DNA of 51,299 nt from Cryobacterium frigoriphilum (GTDB lineage Bacteria; Actinomycetota; Actinomycetes; Actinomycetales; Microbacteriaceae). Position numbers and translations under genes: made by a program. How positions within the stretch are numbered: position 1 is the stretch's first letter; the number at the start of each line of letters is the position of its first letter. The notes under the pieces were generated by a model. The model saw only the letters and a program-made list of their open reading frames with translations. It made no database searches and was not told the DNA's origin. Of the stretch, positions 8,116 through 15,142 are shown piece after piece. Location: assembly GCF_004403305.1 (NCBI RefSeq), contig NZ_SOHE01000002.1, positions 1-51,299 of the forward strand, written 5' to 3'.

Positions 8116-8882
8116 GCGTCGAGCTGAATGGTCACGCCGGAGCTGTCGCCGCACTGGCAGATATTCTCGCCTTCGATGTCGACCTGCCCGCCGGCTGGTA
8201 TCCCCTGCCCCTCGACCGTAGCGCGCAAGCGGATGCCTGGGCCGCGGACCTCGCCGAGCGCCTCGCATCCGGTGCCGCAGCCGGTGCTGCCGCCGGTACC
8301 GCCGGCAGCGAGGCCGGCCGCTGGCTGCGGGACGAACTCGCCGCCGTGCAGCTGCGCCTGCGGGCGCTCGACGACGACTACCTGACCGCCGCCGTCTTCA
8401 TTCCGGCCCCCGAATCGGGCCGGGCCAGCTGCGTGCTCGGCTTCAAGGCGATCGCCGTGGCCGAGGTGGGCAGCCCGGCCGAGTTTCAGGCCGCCCTCGA
8501 GCACGATGCCGTCGTGCAGGTGCCGGGGCGCCGAGTGCGCGACGTTCTCGCGTGGAACGGCGACACCGACCTCGGCCCGCTCGTCGGGGCCAACAACCTC
8601 ATCGAACACCGCAATCCGGGTGACGCCGAGGGGGTGCTCGAAGAACGCACGATCTTCGGCGTCTACCCGGTTGGCGCGGCCCAGATGGTGCAGTTCATCT
8701 TCTCGACCCACGACCTCGCCGCCTTCGAGAACATGTCGCAGCAGACGCAGGACCTGGCGCAGACCCTGCGGGTGACACTCAGTCCTCCGGTGACGCTCAG
8801 CCCTCCGGTGACACTCAGTCCTCCGGTGACACTCAGCCCTCCGGTGGCACTGGGCCCGCCCGCCACGAAGGAGCACCCATGA
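8112..8882 (+). CDS. Chaperone-like T7SS-associated protein with VTLSPP repeats
   Basis: A 256-residue soluble protein without signal peptide or membrane segment. It starts in the ATGA overlap with the preceding substrate gene and overlaps the next gene the same way, so the three are translationally coupled. The N-terminal part carries an LPxxWYPLPL motif like that of the proteins at 8879 and 12936, suggesting one family. The C-terminus consists of four to five copies of VTLSPP encoded by an 18-bp tandem repeat and is probably disordered. Linkage to substrates suggests an EspG-like export chaperone or adaptor. That is inference; no named family was recognised. Confidence 0.7.
   Translation: MSVELNGHAGAVAALADILAFDVDLPAGWYPLPLDRSAQADAWAADLAERLASGAAAGAAAGTAGSEAGRWLRDELAAVQLRLRALDDDYLTAAVFIPAPESGRASCVLGFKAIAVAEVGSPAEFQAALEHDAVVQVPGRRVRDVLAWNGDTDLGPLVGANNLIEHRNPGDAEGVLEERTIFGVYPVGAAQMVQFIFSTHDLAAFENMSQQTQDLAQTLRVTLSPPVTLSPPVTLSPPVTLSPPVALGPPATKEHP
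8772..8861. repeat. 18-bp tandem repeat coding for VTLSPP
   Basis: Four full units (8772-8789, 8790-8807, 8808-8825, 8826-8843) and one degenerate unit (8844-8861) follow each other in frame. Units 1 and 3 are identical; the others differ by one or two bases. The array ends 17 bases before the next start codon, so the ribosome-binding site of the next gene follows directly. Confidence 0.9.
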
Positions 8883-9508
8883 GCCGACAGATTGCCCTGG
8901 CCGACTACTCGATCGTGCTTCCGGGCACCTGGGCGCAGATTCCGATGCAGAGTCGGGAGGCGGCATCCGCTCGCATCAGCGCCCTCGTGAAGAAGCAGGT
9001 CGGCATGAACGACCGCCTCGCCCGGCACCGCCGGGACGTGCGCGATCAGCTGCTCGACGCCGCGCTGCAGGCGCAGGCCGCGCACGCGCTGTCGTTCGCC
9101 ATCTCGCTCGAGCTCGCGCCGGGTGTTCCGTTTCCCGCGTCGATGCTCGGCAGCCGCACGCCCTGGCCGCCCCGGGCGACGGATGCGCCGGGTACGCCGG
9201 CCCTCGCCGTCACCCCCGAAGACCGGCTGCGCCGCGACTTTCCGGCGGCGACGTTCGTGGCGGGAAGCGCCGGGCCGATCGCTCGCCGCACCCAGCACGG
9301 TACCCGCGAGTGGGGCGACACCACGACGCAGACGCTGTCGCTCGACTACTGGCTGCCCGTGCCGGGCGCCGCCGAGCTGCTGCAGTTCACGATCTCCGCT
9401 CCGATGGTCGAAGGGTACGAGCTGTTCACCGAACTCTTTGACATGATCATGTCGACCGTGAGCTGGCACCCCGAACCGGAAGCGGCGACCGAGCGGGTCG
9501 AGGCATGA
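8879..9508 (+). CDS. Chaperone-like T7SS-associated protein, module 1
   Basis: A 209-residue soluble protein, clearly paralogous to the one at 12936. Both start with LPGTW/FPGSW, continue with an Arg-rich helical segment, then an AISLELxPxVPxP strand, and end with a [L/F][D/E][Y/F]WxxVPG motif and a helix leading to SxxWHPE or SARWPE. Start and stop overlap the neighbours by four bases (ATGA), so it is translated with the genes at 8112 and 9505. No named family was recognised. The alternating strand and helix pattern and the genetic link to secreted substrates suggest an export adaptor. Confidence 0.72.
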   Translation: MSRQIALADYSIVLPGTWAQIPMQSREAASARISALVKKQVGMNDRLARHRRDVRDQLLDAALQAQAAHALSFAISLELAPGVPFPASMLGSRTPWPPRATDAPGTPALAVTPEDRLRRDFPAATFVAGSAGPIARRTQHGTREWGDTTTQTLSLDYWLPVPGAAELLQFTISAPMVEGYELFTELFDMIMSTVSWHPEPEAATERVEA

Positions 9509-10404
9509 CCCGCGTGGCGAGGTCGCCGGCCGCACCGCCGGCCGCACCGCCGATCGAGATAGCCGTGCGTGAGGCTACTCCCCGGCGCCGGCGAGTCGGC
9601 TTCTGGCTCACGATGGGCGGAATCGGGCTCGTGGTGCTCGGCCTGGCCGCGATCGGCGCGATTCTGGCGCTGACGCTGCAGAACAGCGCTGCCTTCGACG
9701 AGGCGATGAGCAGCACGTACACGGACACCCGCAACCTCGGACTCTCGCAGTACGAGCGCTCGGTGGGGTCCCTCATCGTCGGAACTCCGATGATCATCTT
9801 TCTGCTGGCGTTCTGCCTGCTGATGCTGGGGGAGCTGCTGCGCCGCGCCCGCTGGGTGCGCTCCGACCGCGGCACCTGGCGGGGCGCCACCAACACCGCC
9901 ACCCTGCGGGTGCTGAGCCCCCGCGTGCACCTCGCCTGGATCGCCGCCCCCGTGCTGGTCTGGGCCGCCCTGATCGCGGTGCCCGTCGCGCTTGGGCGCG
10001 CCGGCGGCTGGCCCGCCCAGGTGCACTACTCGATCGAAGAAGACGTCTGGATGCTGCTCGGCATGTACGGCGCGCTCGCCTCCGGCGTGGCGGCCGTGAT
10101 TGCCGTGTCGCTCGTGAAAAAGCTCGCCTACGCGCGGCGCGTCGCGGCCGGCACCACGCTGCCGGCCGGAACGGGCAGCCGATTCTGGCGCGGCCTGACC
10201 TACTTCTGGCGCTTCGACCTGTGGCTCGCCTTTCTCGGCGGACTCTTCATGGGGCCGGGCTGGATCGCCCTGTATTACGACGACCCGATCTTTCTGCTCG
10301 TGCCGCTCGGCATCGGGCTGGTGTTTCTGGCGCTCGGCGTGATCTGCGCGCTGAACTTCTGGCGCAGCGCCGAAGTTCTCGCCGCCGCCGAGTCGGTCAC
10401 CTGA
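9505..10404 (+). CDS. Polytopic membrane protein of the T7SS locus
   Basis: A 299-residue protein with about six hydrophobic segments, a Pro/Ala-rich and then Arg-rich cytosolic N-terminus, and a basic cytosolic loop (ELLRRARWVRSDRG). It starts in an ATGA overlap with the 8879 gene and closes the module-1 cluster. It does not resemble EccD, EccB or EccE as far as I can judge. It could be a membrane immunity factor for the module-1 substrate or an accessory channel component. Both are guesses from position. The stop codon is the first triplet of a 15-bp tandem repeat. Confidence 0.7.
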   Translation: MTRVARSPAAPPAAPPIEIAVREATPRRRRVGFWLTMGGIGLVVLGLAAIGAILALTLQNSAAFDEAMSSTYTDTRNLGLSQYERSVGSLIVGTPMIIFLLAFCLLMLGELLRRARWVRSDRGTWRGATNTATLRVLSPRVHLAWIAAPVLVWAALIAVPVALGRAGGWPAQVHYSIEEDVWMLLGMYGALASGVAAVIAVSLVKKLAYARRVAAGTTLPAGTGSRFWRGLTYFWRFDLWLAFLGGLFMGPGWIALYYDDPIFLLVPLGIGLVFLALGVICALNFWRSAEVLAAAESVT

Positions 10405-10476
10405 CGCTGATGGACCTGACGCTGATGAACCTGACACTGATGAACCTGACACTGATGAACCTGACACCATGGACCT
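10402..10476 (+). repeat. 15-bp tandem repeat, each unit with an ATG, before the module-2 partner gene
   Basis: Five units of TGACACTGATGAACC type start at 10402, 10417, 10432, 10447 and 10462. Units 3 and 4 are identical. Each of the first four carries an ATG, and these open one frame of 22 codons (10410-10478, repeating MNLTL) that ends inside the next gene. The authentic start of the next gene (ATGGACCTGA at 10469) is itself a version of the unit, so the array seems to have grown by duplication of a translation start region. Confidence 0.88.
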
Positions 10477-10774
10477 GAACTTCAATCTCACCCAGCTCAA
10501 CACGCTCTTTCACGACCTCGTCACGGTCAAGGACAACTTCGAGCAGGCCGAGAAGTTCAGCGACGCGGTCTCCGCGGCCGTCGGGCATGCGGGCCTGTCC
10601 GATCGCGTGCAGGACTTCGCCGACCAGTGGAACGACAAGCGCGATGGGATGGTGGAGCGTCTCGCCGACCTCGCCAAGACGGTCGACACCATCCATGATT
10701 CCTTCATCTCGGTCGATCTGGAACTGCGCAACACCGCTCACTCGAAGGATGACAACTACAGTGGCAACCTCTGA
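10469..10774 (+). CDS. WXG-like ~100-residue T7SS partner protein, module 2
   Basis: A 101-residue helical protein paralogous to the one at 6533. It carries FAxxW-x-DKR at 50-58 (W54, K57, R58), then MVE and a second helix with IHDSFISVDLEL. It overlaps the start of the large substrate at 10761 by 14 bases, so the two are translationally coupled and probably made in fixed ratio. The ATG at 10469 lies inside a 15-bp tandem repeat and has no clear ribosome-binding site of its own. Initiation may depend on ribosomes terminating on the repeat-encoded leader frame that stops at 10478. Confidence 0.78.
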   Translation: MDLNFNLTQLNTLFHDLVTVKDNFEQAEKFSDAVSAAVGHAGLSDRVQDFADQWNDKRDGMVERLADLAKTVDTIHDSFISVDLELRNTAHSKDDNYSGNL

Positions 10775-12419
10775 TTCCGGGCTGCTCGATTCGGCCCTCT
10801 TCGAACCCCTGCGGGGAGATTCCGTTGTGGTCGCCGACCATGCCGACCGCTACCTGACCACCGCAGACGCCATCAACGCCGCAGCGCTGAGTCTGATCCG
10901 CATTTCCGGGCAGCAGGATGCCGTGGGGCACGCCTTCGACTCCGTGCGCGAGCTGACCGACGAGGTCGCCGGCGACATCGGTCAGGCCGAGGAACGCTAC
11001 CGGGCCACCGCGCAGGCCCTCGCCGAGTACGCCGTGGATCTCAGTGCTGCCCAGGACCGGGCCAACCGGGCGATCACGGCCGCCGGATCGGCTCAGGGCG
11101 AGGCCGGTACCTGGGCGGGTCAGGTCGAGGCTCTGCGGGATGCCGCCCTGATTCCCGGCCCGGAGCAACTCGCCAGCCAGCAGCGACTCGCGCGCGCAGA
11201 GTCCCGGCTCGACACGGCCGAGGGAGCGCAGGCGGGGGCAGCTGCCGAGTACAACGCGGCCGTGGCCGATAAGAACGACGCGGCGGAGCGGGCATCCGCT
11301 CGCATCGAAGCGGTCGTGAAAGGCAGCCCGCTCAATGACAGCATGTGGAGCAACATCGGCGGGTTTCTCGCCGGGGTCGGCGGCTGGATCGCCGATGTGC
11401 TCGGCGCCGTCATCGACTTCGTGGCGGCGGCCGTTGATGTGATCGCCCGCCTGCTCGTGGCGGTGCTCATCGTCGTCGCGCTCGCCGCCCTGCTGATTCT
11501 CGTGCTCGCGACCCTCGGGGTTGCGCTCGGCGTGCTCGTGGCGGTGCTCGCGCTCGCGATCATCGCGAGCGTCGCGCTCGTGGCCCTTGCCCTGCGCGCG
11601 ATGCTCAAGGAACGCGGCACCCCCACGGTGACCGCACTCGGATCCCGCAGCACCGTGAGCAACCCGAGTGATCCGTACGCCGCGGTGTTTCTGGAGCAGC
11701 GCCGGGTCGATGGCCTCGGGACCGACATCGACCACGACGGCGAGCCCGACAACGCGGTGATCCGGGTCACGCAGGTCGTCGGGGCCGACGGAGTATCCCG
11801 CTGGCGGGTACTGATTCCGAGCACCCAGGTCTGGTCGCCGTTCTCCGACGACGCCCCCAACGACCTCAACTCCGACCTCGTCGCCAAGCTCAACCCGGCC
11901 CAGCGCACCCAGCTTGAGAAGGCGGTGCAGACGGCCCTCGAGCAGACCGAGGGGTACACGGCCGGCGACCCGGTCATGCTCACCGGCTTCAGCCTCGGCG
12001 GAATCACGGCCGGAAACCTCGCGGCGGATGCCGACTTCGTCGCCGAATTCAACGTGCAGGCCGTGCTCACGGCCGGGTCCCCGCTCGACGACATCGCCAT
12101 CGAGTCGAGCGTCTCGGTGCTCTCCCTCGAGCACGACAGCGACCCGGTAGCGAACGGCGGCGACCTACTCGCCGGGCACCGGCACGACGCCAACCGGTAC
12201 GTCGTCGACGTGCCAGCCCCCGCCGCCGTGCCAGACGACTGGGGAACGGGGTCGAGCACGCCGGCACCGTTCGGGCACGGCGCGGTCGACTACGCGGTCA
12301 CCGCACAGAACGAGATCACCCGCTCGGATCATCCGCGGGCCGTCGCCTTTCGAGAGCGTACGGCGGAGTTCTTCGGCGGCACCCAACGATATTTCGACTA
12401 TCAGGTCGTGAGAGGCTAA
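10761..12419 (+). CDS. T7SS substrate-like protein with C-terminal serine hydrolase domain, module 2
   Basis: A 552-residue protein from the GTG at 10761, which overlaps the upstream stop. Residues 1-190 share the helical N-terminal domain of the 6880 protein (FEPLxGDS, QAEERYRATAQAL, VVKGSPLNDSMW). Residues ~195-287 form several very hydrophobic segments. The C-terminal ~260 residues look like an alpha/beta hydrolase. They contain G-F-S411-L-G-G as nucleophile elbow, an acidic candidate (D459 or D461 in HDSDPV) and H506 in FGHG, in the order typical of lipases and esterases. An intramembrane-targeted lipase effector is plausible. Substrate and secretion are inferred. The next gene is a lipoprotein. 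Confidence 0.8.
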   Translation: MATSDSGLLDSALFEPLRGDSVVVADHADRYLTTADAINAAALSLIRISGQQDAVGHAFDSVRELTDEVAGDIGQAEERYRATAQALAEYAVDLSAAQDRANRAITAAGSAQGEAGTWAGQVEALRDAALIPGPEQLASQQRLARAESRLDTAEGAQAGAAAEYNAAVADKNDAAERASARIEAVVKGSPLNDSMWSNIGGFLAGVGGWIADVLGAVIDFVAAAVDVIARLLVAVLIVVALAALLILVLATLGVALGVLVAVLALAIIASVALVALALRAMLKERGTPTVTALGSRSTVSNPSDPYAAVFLEQRRVDGLGTDIDHDGEPDNAVIRVTQVVGADGVSRWRVLIPSTQVWSPFSDDAPNDLNSDLVAKLNPAQRTQLEKAVQTALEQTEGYTAGDPVMLTGFSLGGITAGNLAADADFVAEFNVQAVLTAGSPLDDIAIESSVSVLSLEHDSDPVANGGDLLAGHRHDANRYVVDVPAPAAVPDDWGTGSSTPAPFGHGAVDYAVTAQNEITRSDHPRAVAFRERTAEFFGGTQRYFDYQVVRG

Positions 12420-12423
12420 CCCC

Positions 12424-12939
12424 ATGGCATCCGCACATCCGATGAAGCGTGCATTACTGGCCGGCGTCGCCGCGGCCATGGTGATTCCAGCCAGCCTGGG
12501 GCTCGTCGGCTGCGCCGCAGGGCAAGCCGCCACGAGCGGCTCCCAGCCCGGCGTCGAAGCGGGTATCGAGGCCCTGCACACCGCCCTCACGGCCATCGGC
12601 GGCGTCGAAGAAGCGCAGATCAACGCCAATACCGATGGCTCGCCCAGCCAGCGGCGCCTCAACGTCGTGCTGTACGTGACCGATACCTCGCCGGCAGCCG
12701 TGACCCCGATCGTCGCCGATGCCCTGCGCCAGACGTGGGAGTTCGACGCCTTCACCCCGGTCGGCTACGCGATCGAGGTGTGGCCGGCACCGGTGCCCGA
12801 GCCTCCCGTGAACTACGACGACATGTTCGACATCGAGACGATTTTGCCCGAACTCGACCTGGCCGGCGGCTACGTCTACGACCGTCAGCTCGCCCTCGAC
12901 GCGGTCGTGCTCGAAACGAAGTACGGCCCCCGGCCGTGA
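12424..12939 (+). CDS. Small lipoprotein next to the hydrolase effector
   Basis: A 171-residue protein with a lipoprotein signal: basic MKRA, a hydrophobic core and a lipobox LVGC with C30 as the predicted lipidated residue. It would therefore be anchored on the outer face of the membrane. The mature part is ~140 residues with no family I recognise. It starts four bases after the hydrolase gene and overlaps the next gene by GTGA. In Staphylococcus aureus the T7SS lipase TslA is neutralised by a lipoprotein (TilA), so an immunity role here is a reasonable analogy but unproven. An internal ATG at 12442 is an alternative start. Confidence 0.78.
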   Translation: MASAHPMKRALLAGVAAAMVIPASLGLVGCAAGQAATSGSQPGVEAGIEALHTALTAIGGVEEAQINANTDGSPSQRRLNVVLYVTDTSPAAVTPIVADALRQTWEFDAFTPVGYAIEVWPAPVPEPPVNYDDMFDIETILPELDLAGGYVYDRQLALDAVVLETKYGPRP

Positions 12940-13607
12940 GCCGGGCCGGGGTTGACGGCCTGCAGCTGCGGTTTCCGGGATCCTGGTGGCAAATAGCGCT
13001 CGCCGACCCGCAGGCCGCGAAGCAATCGGCCAGGGCCCTCGTCGTGCGGGTGATCGGTCGCGCCGATCAGCATGCGCAACTGCGCGCCGAACTGCGTCGC
13101 AGCATCGACGACGCGATGACCGAGGCGCGCACCATCGACGCGCGGCGCTTCGCGATCGCCCTGGAGATCGTTCCTGACGTTCCCATTCCGGCTTTTCTCA
13201 GCATCGTCGACTCGACGACCGAACTCACCGCCGCCGCATCGACCGAGCCGGGGCCGGTGCTTGACCTGTTTCTGGCCGGTCTCGCCCGCGCCGATCCGGC
13301 GACGGATGCCGCGCCCGCCACCGATGCCGCGCCCGCCACCGGACCAGCGCCCGCGCCGGCCGAGGCGATGGAGAGGTTCGCGGTCGGCCCCGCGCAGGTG
13401 GCCCGCCGCGTGCGGTACCGCACCGTGCCGGCCGAGGGGGAGGCCCCCGCCGTCACCAACCTCATCGTCGAATTCTGGATGACCGTTCCCGGCCAGAAAC
13501 GGGTGGTGTTGCTCGTCTTCACCTCCCCGGCGGCCGAGCTGCTCGAACCGCTCCTCAACCTGTTCGGCGCGATCGTCGCATCCGCTCGCTGGCCCGAAGC
13601 CCCATAA
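12936..13607 (+). CDS. Chaperone-like T7SS-associated protein, module 2
   Basis: A 223-residue soluble protein starting at GTG 12936, overlapping the lipoprotein stop by four bases. It is a paralog of the 8879 protein, with FPGSWWQI, Arg-rich helix, FAIALEIVPDVPIP, VGPAQVARR and EFWMTVPG in the same order. Between the halves is an Ala/Pro-rich linker with two DAAPAT units. Its presence in both modules makes it likely to be a standard partner of the substrates, for example an export adaptor. The family itself is not recognised. It is the last gene of the locus. Confidence 0.72.
   Translation: MSRAGVDGLQLRFPGSWWQIALADPQAAKQSARALVVRVIGRADQHAQLRAELRRSIDDAMTEARTIDARRFAIALEIVPDVPIPAFLSIVDSTTELTAAASTEPGPVLDLFLAGLARADPATDAAPATDAAPATGPAPAPAEAMERFAVGPAQVARRVRYRTVPAEGEAPAVTNLIVEFWMTVPGQKRVVLLVFTSPAAELLEPLLNLFGAIVASARWPEAP
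13305..13340. repeat. Two 18-bp units coding for DAAPAT
   Basis: The 18-bp units 13305-13322 and 13323-13340 differ at one base and lie in frame inside the linker of the preceding protein. Confidence 0.85.
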
Positions 13608-13685
13608 CCGCGCCCCGGTTGTTGAGCTCGTCGTAACAGGGGCGCGGTCACGACTTTCGGCGATCGGGCGCGGCGCCTTCACTCC

Positions 13686-13716
13686 TTGGCAGGCTTCAGC
13701 GCGCAGCGGGTACTCT
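13686..13716 (+). promoter_or_regulatory. Putative leaderless promoter
   Basis: TACTCT at 13711-13716 fits a -10 box and lies only six bases before the ATG at 13723, so the mRNA would start at or near the start codon. TTGGCA (13686-13691) is a possible -35 box, with a 19-base spacer. No ribosome-binding site is present between them and the ATG. Confidence 0.45.
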
Positions 13717-13722
13717 GAACCC

Positions 13723-14397
13723 ATGGACGTGTCGCTCGAGTCGCGCGTTGGCCAGGAGGTCGACAGCTGGCTGCGCTGGCTGCCCCGCTGGAGGCCCGGA
13801 ACGCATCGGGCCCGCACCCGGCTGTGCCGCCAGTGCTTCGGATCGCCCGTCATCGCGTCCGCTGGCCTCGCCGAAGACGTTCCGCACTCCGTGCAGCACG
13901 CGCTGACGATGCGCATGAAGGGCATCGTCGAGGCGCTCGTCGACGACTTCACGACCGAGAACCTGCCGATGCTGGCGCGCGAGCTGCGCCGCAGTGAGGA
14001 GCGCCGGGCCCGTCGCCCGTACCGCCCGGCTGAGGGGCTCGACCCCGAGTTCAGCGGTCTCGACCTCGATCCGCCGCCGGCCGACGATGCTCCCTTTCTG
14101 TTCACCTTCGCCGAACTCGCCGATGCCGAGCCCGACGTGGCGCCGGAGGTGCCCGCGGTGGCCGCCCCGGCGCATCCGTTACCGCCGTTGAGCGCCGCCG
14201 ATAAGGTCGCGATGCGCGCCGAACTGGCCAGGGCCGACGACTTCGCCACCCGGGTCGGGCGGGCGCTGTGCGTCGAACTGGCCCGTCACCGTGAGCGGAT
14301 GCGCTCCGCCGTCGCCGAGTACGTCGAGCCGCAGGTGCAGTCGCTGCTCGCCGATCTGGAAAGCAGTCTCGACTCGCCGCAGTGGCCCCGTGACTAG
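13723..14397 (+). CDS. Hypothetical protein with a C-x2-C motif
   Basis: A 224-residue soluble protein of unknown function. The N-terminal region is rich in Trp and Arg and holds a single C35-x2-C38 pair. The middle is acidic and Pro-rich, and the C-terminal ~70 residues are helical and charged. No signal peptide or membrane segment is seen. It stands alone between the T7SS locus and the str operon and is probably expressed from its own leaderless promoter. One Cys pair is too few for a classic zinc ribbon unless it dimerises. Confidence 0.65.
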   Translation: MDVSLESRVGQEVDSWLRWLPRWRPGTHRARTRLCRQCFGSPVIASAGLAEDVPHSVQHALTMRMKGIVEALVDDFTTENLPMLARELRRSEERRARRPYRPAEGLDPEFSGLDLDPPPADDAPFLFTFAELADAEPDVAPEVPAVAAPAHPLPPLSAADKVAMRAELARADDFATRVGRALCVELARHRERMRSAVAEYVEPQVQSLLADLESSLDSPQWPRD

Positions 14398-14403
14398 CAG
14401 TGG

Positions 14404-14437
14404 CCTCGCGACCAGCCCGGCCTCGCGACCAGCCCGG
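14404..14437. repeat. Perfect 17-bp tandem duplication upstream of the str promoter
   Basis: CCTCGCGACCAGCCCGG occurs at 14404-14420 and again at 14421-14437 with no gap. It lies 20 bases before the -35 box of the rpsL promoter. Confidence 0.9.
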
Positions 14438-14456
14438 GTGTGCCCATCGCGTCCAT

Positions 14457-14485
14457 TTGACCGGGCCCCCGTGGCGGGATAGTAT
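14457..14485 (+). promoter_or_regulatory. Sigma-70-type promoter of the str operon
   Basis: TTGACC (14457-14462) and TAGTAT (14480-14485) are separated by 17 bases, close to the consensus of the housekeeping sigma factor. The expected start near 14492 leaves a leader of about 275 bases before rpsL. Confidence 0.75.
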
Positions 14486-14767
14486 TTCCCGGTGTGCGCT
14501 TTGTCGTGCGCCTGACTTGTGCCCTCGCGAGGTTCCCTACGGAACGTCACGGCCGGTGTGAAGCGTTGGGAGCGTCGGTACGGCACACCACGGGTTTGTT
14601 CTCCGAACAGCCCCCACGGCATACCCGCCAACACCCACGCGCGTGAGCGCGTGAGATCACGCGGGTCCAGATGAACTCGGTACGCCCGGTGCGCAGCAAT
14701 GTGTGCGGGTGCGAATCGAATGCTAATCACAAAGCTGTCACCGTGCAGCAATAACAAGGAGTAATTA
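14486..14767 (+). other. Long 5' leader of the str operon
   Basis: No gene was found between the promoter and rpsL. The leader holds short inverted repeats, for example GTTCCCTACGGAAC near 14532 and an overlapping GCGCGTGAGCGCGTGA region near 14640. It ends with AAGGAG just before the GTG of rpsL. Long structured leaders in front of ribosomal operons often serve autoregulation; no specific protein-binding structure was identified. Confidence 0.5.
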
Positions 14768-15142
14768 GTGCCCACCATTCAGCAGTTGGTGCGAAAGGGC
14801 CGTAGCCCCAAGATCACCAAGACCAAGGCTCCCGCCCTGAAGTCCAACCCGCAGCAGCGCGGCGTTTGCACCCGCGTGTACACGACTACCCCGAAGAAGC
14901 CGAACTCGGCTCTGCGTAAGGTCGCTCGCGTCAAGCTTTCCAACGGAACCGAAGTCACCGCCTACATTCCCGGCGAGGGCCACAACCTGCAGGAGCACTC
15001 GATGGTGCTCGTGCGCGGAGGTCGTGTAAAGGACCTTCCCGGCGTGCGTTACAAGATCATTCGCGGCGCACTGGACACCCAGGCCGTCAAGAACCGCAAG
15101 CAGGCACGTAGCCGCTACGGCGCAAAGATGGAGAAGAAGTAA
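14768..15142 (+). CDS. rpsL: 30S ribosomal protein S12
   Basis: The 124-residue protein is full length for S12, a decoding-centre protein of the small subunit. The conserved [11 protein letters not shown] and [16 protein letters not shown] motifs are present. The Lys residues altered in streptomycin-resistant mutants are in their wild-type form. The GTG start has AAGGAG upstream. The stop overlaps the rpsG start by one base (TAATG). It is the first gene of the str operon behind the promoter at 14457. Confidence 0.97.
   Translation: MPTIQQLVRKGRSPKITKTKAPALKSNPQQRGVCTRVYTTTPKKPNSALRKVARVKLSNGTEVTAYIPGEGHNLQEHSMVLVRGGRVKDLPGVRYKIIRGALDTQAVKNRKQARSRYGAKMEKK

Noticed and set aside
10410..10478. 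22-codon MNLTL leader ORF as a separate gene
   Set aside because: It is made entirely of the tandem repeat and is not supported as a functional peptide. It is reported as a possible translational coupling device instead.
10704..12134. 476-codon minus-strand frame opposite the hydrolase effector
   Set aside because: It is rich in Gly, Arg, Glu and His with no motifs. The plus strand has a clear domain order and coupling to its neighbours.
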